Positions 1 to 12,936 of a stretch of DNA of 64,000 nucleotides are shown piece by piece. A program made the translations under genes and the position numbers. Below the pieces are notes generated by a model that saw nothing but the letters and a program-made list of their open reading frames with translations, was not told where the DNA came from and made no database searches. This DNA comes from Siphonodentalium dalli. Taxonomy: Eukaryota; Mollusca; Scaphopoda; Gadilida; Siphonodentaliidae. The stretch is from the NCBI GenBank assembly GCA_032622095.1, contig CP136063.1:86467980-86531979 (forward strand), written 5' to 3'. Numbering within the stretch: the stretch's first letter is position 1; the number at the start of each line of letters is the position of its first letter.

Positions 1-2541
1 CCCGACTATAAATACGACTCCGACTATACACCCGACACCGACTATACACCCGACTTCGGCAATAAATCGGACCTCGAATATACACCGACCCTGACTATAC
101 ACCGACCCCGACTATAAATACGACCACGGCTATACACCCAACCTCGATCATACACCCGACCCCGACTATACACCCGATCCCGATTAAACACTGACCCCGA
201 CTACTATACACCCAACCTCGACTATACACCTGCACCGACTATATATACACCGATCTCGATTATACACCCGACCCTGACTATACACCCGACCTCGAATATA
301 CACCCGACTCCGACTATACACCCTATCCCGACTATACACCCGACCTCGACAATAAATCGGACCTCAACTATACACAGACCCTGACTATACACCGAGCCTG
401 ACTATAAATACGACCACGGCTATACACCCAACCTCGACTATACAACCGACCCAGACTATACACCCGATCCCGATTAAACACCCGACCCGACTATACACCC
501 GACACCGACTATACACCCGATCCCGACTAAAAGTACGACCCTGACTATATATACACCCGACCCCGACTATACACCCGATCCCGACTATACACCCGACCCC
601 GACTATACACCGACCCCGTCTATAAATACCACTCCGACGATAAAAACAACCCCGACTATACACCCGATCCCGACTATATACCCGATCCCAACTATACACC
701 CGATCCCGACTATACACCCGACCCCGACTATATACCGACCCCGACTATAAATACGACCCCGACTATAAATACGACCCCGACTATACACCCTGTCCCGACT
801 ATACACCCGACCCCGACTATATACCCGATCCCGACTATAAACCCGATCCCGACTATACACCCGATCCCGACTATACACCGACCCCGACTATAAATACGAC
901 TCCGACTATAAACACAACCCCGACTATACACCCGATCCCGACTATATACCCGATCCCGAGTATAAACCCGATCCCGACTATATACCCGATCCCGACTATA
1001 CACCCGATACCGACTATAAATACGACCCCGACCATACACCCGATCCCGACTATACACCCGACCCCGACTATACACCGACCCCGACTATAAATACGACCCC
1101 GACTATACACCCGATCCCGACTATACATACGACCCCGACTATAAACCGACCCCGACTATAAATACGACCCCGCCTATACACCGATCCCGACTATACACCC
1201 GATCCCGACTAGGCACCCGATTCCGACTATACACCCGACCTCGACAATAAATCGGACCTCGAATATACACCGACCCCGACTATAAATACGACCCCGACTA
1301 TAAATACGACTCCGACTATACACCCGACACCGACTATACACCCGACTTCGACAATAAATCGGACCTCGAATATACACCGACCCTGACTATACACCGACCC
1401 GACTATAAATACGACCACGGCTATACACCCAACCTCGACCATAAACCCGATCCCGACTATACACCCGATCCCGATTAAACACTGACCCCGACTACTATAC
1501 AACCAACATCGACTATACACCTGCACCGACTATATATATACACCGATCTCGATTATACACACGATCCTGACTATACACCGACCCCGACTATAAATACAAC
1601 CCCGACTATACACCCGATCCCGACTATATACCCAATCCCAACTATACACCCGATCCAGTCTATATACCCGATCCCGACTATACACCCGACCCGACTATAT
1701 ACCGACCCCGACTATAAATACGACCCCGACTATAAATACGACCCCGACTATACACCCTGTCCCGACTATACACCCGACCCCGACTATACACCGACTATAA
1801 ATACGACCCCGACTATAAACCGACCCCGACTATACACCCGACCCCGACCATACACCCGCTCCCGACTATACACCCGACCTCGACTATTCACCAACCCGAC
1901 TATAAATACGACCCCGACTATAAATACGACCCCGACTATACACCCGACCCAGACTATATACCCGATCCCGACTATACACCCGACTCCGACTATACACCCG
2001 ATCCCGACTATACACCCGATCCCGACTATAAACCCGATCCCGACTATACACCGACCCCGACTATACACCCGACCCCGACTATACACCCGATCCGACTATA
2101 CACCCGATCCTGACTATACACCCGACCCCGACTATAGACCTGATCCCGACTATACACCCGATCCCGACTATAAACCCGACCCCGACTATACACCCGATCC
2201 CGACTATACACCCGATCCCGACTACACACCCGATCCCGACTATACACCCGACTCCGACTATACACACCGATCCGACTATACACCCGATCCGGACTATACA
2301 CCCGACCCGGACTATAAATACGACCCCGACTATAAATACGACACCGACCCCGACATACAACATCGACTATACACACGCTCCCGACTATACATACGACTTC
2401 GACTAGGCATAAATATACGACCCCGACTATACACCGGACCTCGACTATATAGGCCTATACATACGACCTCGACCATGCAGGCCTATACATACGACCCCGG
2501 CTATACACCGACACCGTCTATAGCCTACATCCGATCCCGAC
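1..2541. repeat. 18-bp satellite array
   Basis: Array of a degenerate unit close to cccgactatacacccgat, with one- and two-base length variants and an alternative form containing ataaata. Read on the minus strand, two of the three frames lack stops, giving VYSRDR-like and IVGIGC-like hexapeptide strings. Small indels shift the frame every few hundred bases, so no long protein is kept. I read it as satellite or minisatellite DNA. It continues past the left edge of the window. Confidence 0.93.
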
Positions 2542-2639
2542 TATTTACATTTACGGAATTACTCAAAGAGGCAATTGAGGCCCATCACAGGAGTTTGTTG
2601 TTGTACAAAACAGCATTATGACAGTTAATTAATCTATAT

Positions 2640-2900
2640 ATGGGTCTCAAAATTTGTAGTAGATATATAAGACGGTTCTCATTGAACGGTGCGTGTTGTC
2701 TCTGTGTGTCAAATATATACAACAACTGCAACTTGTTCCAGTCGTTGGTTGTACGACAGAGGTAAATGTTTTTATATGTATCAGAATCAGGCTGAAGTGG
2801 GATATAATTTGCTTGATGGTATTGTCTGGTTTCCCGGGTGCTGGAAGTTGATACGGCAGACGTTGTGGTTTTAAACTCTTCACTCATATTCACAATCACA
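2640..2900 (-). mobile_element. Decayed non-LTR retrotransposon RT C-terminus
   Basis: The minus-strand frame has the pattern seen at the C-terminal end of CR1/L2-type LINE reverse transcriptases: a TRxYH block, then YKN..L.RTTNDWNKLQ, where family members usually read FFPRTIxDWNxLP. Only this tail is visible, with no catalytic motifs. It could be a small host exon, but the spacing of the two blocks favours a LINE relic. Confidence 0.45.
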
Positions 2901-3028
2901 CGGCTGATATCAGACAACTTGGGCGTAATCCGAATACATCCAGCACAACTTCACATAAAAAAACAACTTTTTTTCCGAAGATTTTGATTTGTTAAAAAGG
3001 CATAATGCTCTAGTTTTTTTCTCTCTCA

Positions 3029-3103
3029 ACTCGTTATGTTGGGATATAAGATTTTATCATAAAATCGGATATAAGATTTCTTATATCCCAACACAACGAG
3101 TTG
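3029..3103. repeat. Hairpin (inverted repeat)
   Basis: Arms of roughly 30 bp beginning caactcgttatgttgggat and ending atcccaacacaacgagttg enclose a short AT-rich loop. It is probably a small foldback element. No flanking gene suggests a terminator role. Confidence 0.75.
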
Positions 3104-4633
3104 GGGGTCCTCAGAAAAAAGGGTGATTATATCACTTGTTCCATGGAGGGTATATATGGTATCTCGAAAACCAAAGTCCTGTTTGGATCCATGCAGCCGC
3201 TCCACTATAATAGTTTGTTTTAATCGTACATTATATAGAAATCTCGACTGGAACTCCCACCATATATAGAGATATCCTTATTACCTCCAAGTATAGGAGA
3301 GATCGATATACATGACATATAATTACAGTTGGATTAAAGTGGGCTCCCCTGGTCAGTGTGGTGGGCCGTTATGTACAAGTATGGAGAGGTGTTGGAAACC
3401 ACGAGAGTGAAGCATATATATGCACTTGAATGTTCACTACAGCTTTTGTTGCAGGAAAATCTGATTTTGTCCAAAAGATATGAAAGTTAGTCGTTACAAC
3501 ATGCGTGGGTGTTGAGAAGATAATTATAATGGACGTGACGCGGGTTGCTGAACGCCATTACTGATCATTGTGCTGAGAACGTACAGGAACTTCGCAGTAT
3601 ATAGTACTAGTTCCTTGGGGCAGTGGGATATGTGTTCTGTTAGGGTTTCCAGAGAACTTCCGAGGAGGGTTGCTACCAAGTCATCTTTGCCATTCTTTGG
3701 CTAACGACGTAAGGTAAAAATATTCGGGTATGCCGAAACGAGAGATAATAGAAATCTCGACTGGAACTCCCACCATATAACATTCTTGACGGGAACTCCA
3801 TTCTTGGTGTGAAACCTATACGGATGATACGCTATATATTATTCGGGAAAGATAAAAATTTGATGGTGAATTTTAATTGTGTTCCCAGTTCACAAACAGT
3901 GAGATTAATTAAATCGAGACGCTTCATTGTCATACCGCGTTATATATTTGCACAGCGAGTTTCATCCGGCTGACTAATTTTCTTCGCTGTTCAAATCATT
4001 ATAATTCGATACCTGTGGGGCAATGGGATGCATGATACCACGCTATGCTTATCTATCTATCATTCCTATAAATTTTAACCTAGGCTTAAGGGCCTATATT
4101 CTGAGTGTGAAGAGAATACTCTCAGATTTAAATACAGTTCGAAATGTTCAGGTAAGAAACATATTTAGCTTATTATTCTATAGCTCTTCTTAAATTCTGT
4201 ATAAAACAGGTTTGGTCTTTTGTTTTTCTTTTATAAATACACTATCAAACTCTTTTTTTTTAAATAAGCAAATTTATGGTTTTCATGAAAGCGACTGGAT
4301 ATACATGTAAATTTCTCATCTTAATATTTTGAAAGTATGATTTTTATCATTGTAAATTAAAAGAGTACCGTATTAACATACGCAACTTCACATAACAATG
4401 TCTTTATTTTCAGAAGAAAACCCCAATATTTTAAGGTAAAATGTGTATAGGGATAACGCTTTTCGTGGATTTTAGGAAAGATAGACAATATCTATGTTAT
4501 ACCAAACATAAATCATTGAGAAACATGGCTCAAAGAGAGGGAGACGAAGAATGATAAGAGAGAACCTTTATTCGAGAGAAATAAACTAAAAAAAATAATG
4601 ATAAAATCCTCATAAAATGATCCAAGTCAGTTA

Positions 4634-5138
4634 TTAAAGGCCCACTTAAGTTTTGAACCCCCAGATCACATATATAAAATATATGCCATATTATATACCA
4701 TTTGAAAGAGGAAGCTCCAAAACACTTTATTATCAACTTATCTGGTGTAATAAACTATGAACATGTTGTCTTTGTTGAGTTACCGACGTGTTTTTTTGTT
4801 TAAGTTTCATCTGGTTTTGTTGTGCAAAGTGTATTATTTTCAAAGGAGTGGGAACAACTATATATTTTAAAGATAGAGTTATTCCCCTTCCATTGAAAAT
4901 ACATTTTTAGTTTGAATTCTGTTGCATTCTGGGAGCCATATATAACGGGGGAATCTTTTTATGATTTCAGCTGTTTTCTATTTCTCTATGGGCATCTTCT
5001 TAGACACAGACGTTTCAATTGGTGATGAATTGTAGTATTTTAATCATATCTTATGGCATAGATTGCTAATAAAACCGTTATCGATCAAGGCACTATAAAA
5101 AAATTAATCGGTGACTCGAAAATTAAGTGGGGCTTTAA
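4634..5138. mobile_element. Family A MITE, copy 1
   Basis: A ~500-bp non-autonomous element. The left end reads aaggcccacttaa and the right end is its inverse, ttaagtggggctt. Both are flanked by TA (within TTAA), which fits a Tc1/mariner-type TA duplication. It has no coding capacity. It matches the copies at 7.09, 12.49 and 35.3 kb along most of its length. Confidence 0.8.
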
Positions 5139-6654
5139 AGGCACCCAAGGCATTCGAGGTGGGTTCGTGCGTCATATAGTATATATGTAACACAACTATC
5201 ATCAACAGGTACATGTTGAACAAAATTATTGACTTACTTCTTATTTTCATTATTATTAGCTCTTAAATAAAGATAATTCGCATGTCAAAACCATTGTTAT
5301 ATAATTCTGAAATCATATTCAGCCTAAACTAATTGAACTTACTACACGATTAGCGATGTTTGTTGACAAATCACTGTAAAATTTTGTTTACATATAATGA
5401 TTTCAACACGCGAAATTTCGTTACAGGAGAACTATCAATAATGAACAACAAAGTTGATATATTTCTCCTTGTTATTATTAGTGGTGATGTAATAACATAT
5501 ACTTTTTTGCACATTTATCCACTGCGGGTGAATTGGGTCCCTTCAAAGTGAATTTAAACTTTCAAGATTTTAAGGCCACGAAGCATGGTGTTCGCTTGTG
5601 CCTCTTTTGATGAATCGAATTTTATACCCAGAATGTACGAACTGTAAATGCTCTGAAAGATTGTTCAGGTCTAATCTGTGACTGTGACCGCATTAGTGTG
5701 GCACCGAAGTGCGGACACGGTCATTTTGGTCTTAAAGCTGATTGTTCATTTGAAAAGGTCTTATACATTTGTATATTTGTAATTTGACGGTTGCGTGCCA
5801 GCACGAGAACGTTGAGCAATTTGTTAACCTTTGTTTTACGAAGCAACTACCAGATGACTACAGTTATAATACTATAAAGTTATTATACAATGTTGTGTAT
5901 ACAGTATGTGTTTTTTATTGTACTCGTCCAGGTTGTGGTGAAATGTCATATAATGCAATATTACTTTTCACCACAACCTGGACGAGTACAAGAAAAAACA
6001 CATTGTACACAGAATTGCATACTGATATTTTTATTATCTACCTATAAATTATGTTTATCCAAACTTATAGTGACGTCACCCGCGGAGTCCCGATAATTTT
6101 TTTAAAGTCATATTGGACTCGACGGAGTCCATTATGACTTTCTGGAGTCAAATATGACTTTTGGGAGTCCAAAAATGACTTTTTCCCAGATTATGCAGCT
6201 GGATTATCAAGTAACGGCTTTTGTCCAATCAGAAATAGTGTTAGTTAAGGGACGGATAATAATACATGATACACGCAAAACGCGTCCCCGTTTACTCCAT
6301 TGTCTCATATAATTAAATGGGTTAAATTGCGTGGTGTGAAAATATGACTTGTTCATCATAAATCTGTCATCTTCCCTTCTTTGAAGCTGATTTGGTGTCA
6401 CGGTGTCACCTTATCGCCACAGGGCTGCGAGCTTCATCGGTTAATATTTCACGATCACATTTTACTTGGTTTCATGCGAATAATCTATAATGCGTTTTGT
6501 TTCCTCTTCTATTTTAAGCATAGAGCTGTAGTATAGATCATATATAGGTATATATTTTATTTTTTTAAGGCTTGTGTTGACCTCTTCTGTGGCGTTTTTG
6601 GCGACGTGCTTGTATTTACAGTGCATTAAAATCGTTTTTTTTGGTTTTTCATTA
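5139..6654. other. Intergenic with a strong hairpin
   Basis: No gene recognised. At 5908-6003 a near-perfect inverted repeat (arms ~40 bp, one starting tactcgtccaggttgtggtg) surrounds a ~20-bp AT-rich spacer. At 6080-6190 short related motifs ending in gtcatattgac/gagtcc recur, a small decayed tandem repeat. Confidence 0.6.
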
Positions 6655-7000
6655 TTGAATTTAATATAAAATTTGTTGGGTCTTCCTCTCCAGGTGTCAT
6701 TCAGAATTGATTTAAATTCATTGACATCATTCTGTCGCTCCCGTACATAACTCGGTCAGGCTGTTCCAACAGTTTGTGCTGCGAGGTACAAAGCTGTTGG
6801 CTGATGTATTGTTCTTATGGATTTCTTTTTGTAGTTTGTCTTTGTGTCCTCTTGTGGTTGTTGAGTAAGATTGTTTTGCTGATGGTAGGACTACTGTATC
6901 TATTTTGTTTAATACTTTAAACATTTGTATCATATCGCACCTCTCTCGACGGTATTGGAGTGTCGGTAGTCCAAGATGTTTATTTCTTTGAGATTGTCTA
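6655..7000 (-). mobile_element. Non-LTR retrotransposon ORF2 tail, frameshifted
   Basis: The minus strand encodes a LINE RT C-terminal pattern: LGLPTLQYRRERCDM.Q.FK, then TTRGHKDKLQK, then a SFVPRSTNCWNSL block. A +1 shift near 6727 moves the reading to a frame with VNEFKSILNDTWRGRP, the usual end of this ORF. A second shift lies upstream near 6980. It is a dead 5'-truncated fragment of an RTE/CR1-like LINE. Confidence 0.75.
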
Positions 7001-7088
7001 ACGGCACATTTAGAGATGACATGGACCTTAAAGGTGTATTCAAGGTACAAGACCCCAGTAACAGTTTATTATTGATAATGTACAACAC

Positions 7089-7545
7089 TAAAGGTCCACT
7101 TAATTTTCGAACCCCCAGAATCACATTATATAAAATATATGATCGACATATTGTATACCGTTTGAAAGAGGATTCTCCAAAACGATGTATTATCAACGTA
7201 TCCGGTGTAAATAAACTATGAACATGTTGTTTTTTGTTGAGGAATATCGACGTGTTTCTGTGCTTAATTTTTTACCTGGACTGTACTGCAAAATCTATTT
7301 TTTCAATGGGAGGGGAATAACTCTATATCTTAGTTTGAATTATGTTGCATTCTGGTAGCGAAACGGGGGAAATGGTTCTATTTCCTATTACTCTATATAC
7401 GGGCACCTTCTGAGTCACAAACATTCGAAATGGTGATGAATTATAATATTTTAATCATATTTTATGTCATAGATTGTTATTAAAACCGTATATCAAGGCA
7501 CTATAAAAAAAATAATCGGTGACTCGAAAATTAATCGGCCTTTAT
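7089..7545. mobile_element. Family A MITE, copy 2
   Basis: Same organisation as the copy at 4.6 kb: left end aaggtccacttaattttcga, right end tcgaaaattaatcggcctt, each flanked by TA. Here the flanks show TA but not TTAA, which supports a 2-bp TA target duplication. It lies just beyond the LINE tail at 6.65-7.0 kb. Confidence 0.8.
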
Positions 7546-9128
7546 ATGAAAATTAAAATTGTATTCACTGCAATGTGTTGTTTTAAAACTAAAATTTATG
7601 TCAAACATTTTTATGACTTTCGTTCATTTTTTTTAAATGACCATCAGTTTGAAAATGTCCAACAATATGGGGTATCAGGTTGGAAACTCCAAAGTGCTGG
7701 AAAGTCTGAGGCACCAGTTAGGGCTGTAACGATAAACTTGGTCACGATATACGTATTCCTGAATCACGATACATCAACCATCACGATATATAGGGCCTAC
7801 TCTAATTAAATTATTGTTCTCAAATGGTATATATATATACCACCTAAAATATCAGATTCAACATATTTATAACTGGAGATAGAGTTCTTTCTTAGCTAAA
7901 ATGCAGTTTAATCGTAAGCTATACGGGTCAAATAAACATGTAATAGACATGTCTATTTGAGTGAACAGGTTTTGCTGTTTTACATGCATATACCCATCTT
8001 CAGAAATTTACGCGATTTCCTGTATCACGACGATTTTAAGTATCATTTGAATGTGTATCGCGATACATTAAATTCTTGACCAGTTGGAAAATTCTAACCC
8101 AAAGGTGGGGTGCAAATGGTATATAAATCAAATTAAAATTGAAGAATACCGCTCCGCATTTTACTTTTATGCTCTTTTCAAAAGAAGACCTTCTTTATTG
8201 AACCGACATTATATATCTTATTTCATAATGTTCCAGTGAATGTTCCGGTATAATTATATAATCGATACGTTGGCTTTTCTTTCGATTTTGTCACACGAGC
8301 AACCTCTTGTATATCTACACTCTATAATCTAAAATGGCATATTCATTTAAGTTCAATTTTCTAAAGCCAAATGCTCGTGTATCTGATAAATTGCATGAAA
8401 AGAGTTACAAAAAGTTAACAAGACAGTGAGCTATAAGATCAACTGATCAACAATACGGGTATGTAAACATACCATTAGAGTGTCACGTCTGATCATTGTA
8501 ATGCACACCGGGTGTATCATAGATCGTTCAATGGATCCCGGGCCGTGAAATGAGCTAATCGACGTCAAACGATTATTGACATGGACTTTCAGAAAGGTTT
8601 TTTGATTTTATCTGCTTTAAAAATCAGTCTATGTCTAAAAAATAAGTTTGTCTTATTCTAGCATGCATATATATGCACACATTACCTTCATGCGGGTCTA
8701 CGTCGTAACTTATTTAACTGTGAACTTTAATTTGGTTTGGGCTATGATTTGTTGGAATAGGGCGTTTATCGTTCGAAAGACAGACACAATGCCGAGGTGA
8801 GTGTCTTACGCGTATTTAACTCTTTCTCTGCTGATTGACAATTGCAGAATGATTCCTATTCGTGTTTGTGAAATGTTCCGGTAGTAAGTTCAACAACGGT
8901 CGATGGAACTACTCGTCAATGAGTATTTAGCAAAGAAATGGTTAAAAGTGCCCCGACTCGACACCCATAATTTAACTATATCTTCGGCATTGGAAGTACC
9001 ATCGAGGAAGCCACCTTTAAATTTTTCAGCGCTATTAGCTAGATTTCGATTTTTTTTTAATCTGTTCAGTTTATCCACCTCCTATTTTTCCGACTGAATG
9101 AAGAGGTGATGCTAGAGTGAATAATAAA
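7546..9128. other. Intergenic, no gene seen
   Basis: No convincing exon. Near 8870-8960 lies a segment (gtaagttcaacaa ... tcgatggaactactcgtcaa) that recurs diverged at 52425-52510, and partly at 26.33 kb, so it belongs to a dispersed repeat. Short ORFs here are weak and unsupported. Confidence 0.55.
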
Positions 9129-9758
9129 ATAAAAGGTCGCTGACCAAAATGTCCCCCGATGAAGGCGGCAGGTTTCAGATCCATGTACTGCCCACAAACT
9201 GTATGATAAATTGATTACTCCAATATAATACAAAGTACATATTCATATAAATATGTTTAACATCTTCAACGAGTCGAGAAACTTGAAAGGTCAAGAACTC
9301 TAAAATAAAAAAAACCCATAAAACATTTCTATGTCGAAAAATGGCAATAACTCCGACAAAATAACTCCGACTGAACTCAAAATCGCAGGTTCCCATGCCG
9401 GTTGACATTTGTGCCAAGTTAAAAACAAATTTACTGCATGGGAAATGACGGAATACAGGCTCGGACAATAAACTTGGCACATATGTCAACCAGCATGGGA
9501 ACCTCCGTACCTGCGATTTTGAGTTCGGTTGGGTGTACGATTCCATGTCGAAAAGGGGCAACAAGTCCGCCAAAATTAGTCCAACCGAACTCAAAATCGC
9601 AGGTACGGAGGTTCCCATGCTGGTTGACATATGTGCCAAGTTTTAAAAAGATTGACCACAGAATGACAGAATACAGGATCGGACAAAGTTCCGGACGGAC
9701 GAACGGACGCGGGTCATTACTATATAGTCCTCCGACAGAATGTCGGGGGACAATACAC
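9129..9758. mobile_element. Non-autonomous element with internal inverted copies
   Basis: Left end aaaaggtcgctgacc ... gtccccc, right end tcggggga caat. The same pair of ends frames the 37.27-38.94 kb element. Inside, a ~55-bp block (gaactcaaaatcgcagg ... tgtgccaagtt) occurs three times: 9374-9421 plus, 9471-9526 inverted and 9588-9643 plus. The segment can therefore fold. Overlapping ORFs on both strands come from this symmetry. Confidence 0.65.
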
Positions 9759-11219
9759 AAAGGAGAATAACTTTAAAAGGGAAAATGCGAACATTACCAA
9801 CACTTTATTGAAAGCCCTTGTGATGGTGAACATCCATATTTTTTATCCGATAATTATTGTATTGGATCTTATGAACCACGACTATAGGAATGTACGTACT
9901 GTATACATGCACTTAACTGATATATAATAGTTTGTTTTTTTAAAGTACCGTCAGTTAGGTAGGAATGAACACATTTTTTTTGGATTCATCACACACGACA
10001 AACCTTCGAAGGAACAAAGTTTATTCAATTTGAACACGCGCTTCACAAACAACCAAGACAATACAGAATCTGAAACAATTTCCAATTCAATCGCTCCCAC
10101 TGGCACATAGTCAATCACATCACTAATACTCCATGGCGTACCATTTGTCACTATAATTGACACTCATCCAAGCGCAACACTATACCTGCATGGTCATCAT
10201 TCATATAGGATGGACTAAATATCAGATAACGAATACCTGTGCCAAATTTCATAACAATAGGACCAATATATTTGGAGAAAAACCCTCGATTGATGGGGGA
10301 CTTATTTTTTTTATGGGCACTTATACGTTAGAACCTCGATCGAGAGCACCCTAACTGCTGTCGTTCGGGGAAACGGTTAACTCAACTATTTTGCAATTTT
10401 TTTCATCCTACTGTTTTATGGATATGTTATATCAAATGCATGCTAATAAGAAGGAGAAGTTCACCGTAGACTGCATAACAGTCATATGAACCGTTACCAT
10501 CCAGAAAAATACCATACCAAGAGTGATAATGGCTTCACAGCAAGCTATCGAAAACTGGGCCATATCACAGTCAGTTGTGTAGCAAATTATATGCGTGAAA
10601 TATGAATTGCAAAATTCCTTTTGTCGTTGAACTATAATTTGAGGTAGTTAAACAGTAAAATTAATCATGCAAATTTCAATTTCCATTTTGAGAATTTAAA
10701 TTATACACGGATGCAGTCACAATGGATTGTGAAAGACAAGGACTATATATACAGTATGATACATTTTACAGTCGGCCCAGATGTACATTTTGCTCAAAAG
10801 TTACGCATTTCAAATCAAGTTTAAAGATAATTCTGTCTGCAGCAAGTATTTGGTATACTGAAAATCACACTTTCTATATATTATGCCATTAACAATTCTT
10901 GACATATCACTGTTTTCAGGTAACAAGAACTACTTTAAAACTATATACCTTTTTCAGAAGTACAGCTTGTATATCAATGATACTACACATGAAGATCATA
11001 ACTGCTATAGGGCCTTATATTTTCTAGATTCAAGAATTTCATAATTATTCTTAATTAGAAAGACAGTCACCCATAATCATATTATATAATATATCTCATA
11101 TTATACCATACATCTCATAATATATCATACATCTCACGTAACGAGTCCGACACCCACCCATACTCATGTTATATCATAAATCTCACGGAACGAGTCTGAC
11201 CGACTCTTAGCTCCCATGC
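9759..11219. other. Intergenic, no gene seen
   Basis: No exon recognised. 9765-9850 resembles the ~165-bp unit repeated at 12.03-12.37 kb. 11095-11200 holds two copies of a motif around catctca...cgagtc. The rest is featureless AT-rich sequence. Confidence 0.5.
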
Positions 11220-11384
11220 TTTATTGATTATAATAATGTGATACATTGATGGAAAGAGCTCTTAGTAACTTAGTCTTAGAGCTCTTTCCATCAATGTATC
11301 ACATTATTATAATCAATAAATTTGAAAAATGATCAAGGAAATATGGGTTGATACACAAATCGGACTTGGCACTGAAAGGGTTAA
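11220..11384. mobile_element. Family D foldback element, 5' truncated
   Basis: Long palindrome: tttattgattataataatgt and its complement surround a loop near 11265. The right arm continues to ggacttggcactgaaagggttaa. The TTAA end and the agggttaa terminus match the D copy at 39.49 kb, indicating a piggyBac-like TTAA foldback. The left terminus is missing. Confidence 0.75.
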
Positions 11385-11454
11385 ACTCATTGTAAAATTA
11401 CATTATATGATAAAATGTTATGAGAAGTCTGTTTGGTACTGTGTATCAACATAG

Positions 11455-11650
11455 TGGTAATCCAACAATTCCTTGTACTGGTTTAATTTTGTTAGCACTA
11501 ATTACCTCAGTTGGCAGCCTATTCCACATTGGTCGAATTCTCAACGTAAACAAGTCTTTTCTGACATCTTCCTTGATGTATTTGATGATCATTTTATGAA
11601 TGCCTTCTTGTCGGCATACGTCGCATCGGCGGATTGCGTTTCGACTTTGA
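11455..11650 (-). mobile_element. LINE RT C-terminal relic
   Basis: The minus frame carries DVRKDLFTLRIRPMWNRLPTEVI, which fits the DVRKxFFSxRVxxxWNxLP block near the end of CR1/RTE-type reverse transcriptases. No catalytic domain is present. It is short and probably dead. Confidence 0.5.
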
Positions 11651-12029
11651 TCATAAACAACAGGTTGTACCATGGGTTCTCCACCGCGACATATTAAATC
11701 ATGAACAGGATGGAACCCAGATATAAAACAAGAGGTTGCACCACGGGTGCTGGGGTACTGCCATGGTGACAAATTGTAAATATATGGGCAGGTCGGAAAC
11801 TAAATTGTGAAATAAAATATGATGAACGAACAAATTACTTGACAATTATATAATGAAAACCTGTAATTCCTTACAGTGAATATAATCCAATCCGATCAGA
11901 GTTGGGAGTACACAATCATGGAGTTACGGCAACAATATTAACCTTGACTAAATGTGAGAACGGATGCAATTTCGGATATTTATATGTGAATAATTTTGAA
12001 GTTTGATTGTCAAATGTTTATAAGGTAAC

Positions 12030-12370
12030 ATTTCAGATAAACAAAGAGGGATAACACTTGAACGGAAAATGTGAACAACGTCAATGAACCTTCTTTTGAA
12101 AGCCCTCCTGATGCCAAACCTGCATACCAAATTTAATCGATATCCGATAATCAGTTGAGATATATATGAGCGGACGGACGGAAATCCAACATTTTCAGAT
12201 AAACAAAGAGGGATAAATCTTGAATGGAAAATGTGAACAACGTCAATGGACACTCTTTTCAAAGCCCTCCTGATTGATGACAAACCCGCATAAAAAATTT
12301 CACCGAGATCCGATAACACATGGTTGAGATATATGCATGAGCGGACAGACGGATGGCCGGACGCATGTAA
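12030..12370. repeat. ~165-bp tandem pair, dispersed family
   Basis: Two direct copies of a unit starting gataaacaaagaggg and ending in gagcggac(a/g)gacgga. Further diverged units lie at 9.77, 14.04 and 14.16 kb. The GGAC-rich unit ends resemble the 38.85 and 44.58 kb tails. Confidence 0.65.
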
Positions 12371-12492
12371 TCCAGGCAGTGTACTCCCCATCTTTTGGAT
12401 GGGGGTACAACAAAAAGTCGCCACATCCACCTCGGGTGATGGCATACCCACATGGTGCCAAGTTTAAACATGGGCAGGAAGGAAACCAGATT

Positions 12493-12936
12493 TAAAGGAC
12501 CACTTAATTTTTGAACCCCCAGTACACATACATAAAATATATGCCATATTATATACCATTTGAATGAGGAAGCTCCAAAACATTGTATTTTCAACTTATC
12601 CGGTGTAATAAACTGTGGACGTGTTGTTTTTGTTGAGTTACCGGTGTGTTTTTGTGTTTAAGTTGCATCTAGTTTTGTTGTGCAAAATGTATTATTTTCA
12701 ATGGAGGGGGGGGGGGGACTCTATATATTTTAAAGATATAGTTATTCCCCTTTCATTGAAAATGCATTTTTAGTTTGCATTGTGAGCCATAACGAGGGGG
12801 GGGGGGGGGGTCTTTTTTATGATTTCAACTGTGTTATATTTCTCTATGGGCATCTTTCAAATGGCGATGAATTATAGTATTTTAATCATATTTTATGGCA
12901 AAGATCGTTACTAAAACCGTATATCAAGGCACTAAA
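12493..12936. mobile_element. Family A MITE, copy 3, 3' truncated
   Basis: Begins TA-aaggaccacttaattttt and follows copies 1 and 2 through the interior. It carries expanded G runs at 12708-12717 and 12796-12810. It breaks off near 12936 in atatcaaggcactaaaacg, before the right inverted repeat. Confidence 0.75.

Larger units (their letters stand above)
2542..4633. other. Intergenic, no gene seen
   Basis: Apart from the LINE-like tail and a hairpin near 3029-3103, this stretch shows no convincing coding region. A ~27-bp motif beginning gaaatctcgactggaactcc occurs twice, near 3239 and 3748, which indicates a small duplicated repeat. Confidence 0.6.

Noticed and set aside
385-2376. Long minus-strand ORFs with YSRDRV repeats
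   Set aside because: They are the open frames of an 18-bp satellite, overlap one another in two frames and break at each indel.
4530-4736. Minus ORF with repeated FKWYIIWHIF-like text, also at 7.0 and 12.3 kb
   Set aside because: It is the left part of family A, shared between copies with stops and shifts; not a gene family.
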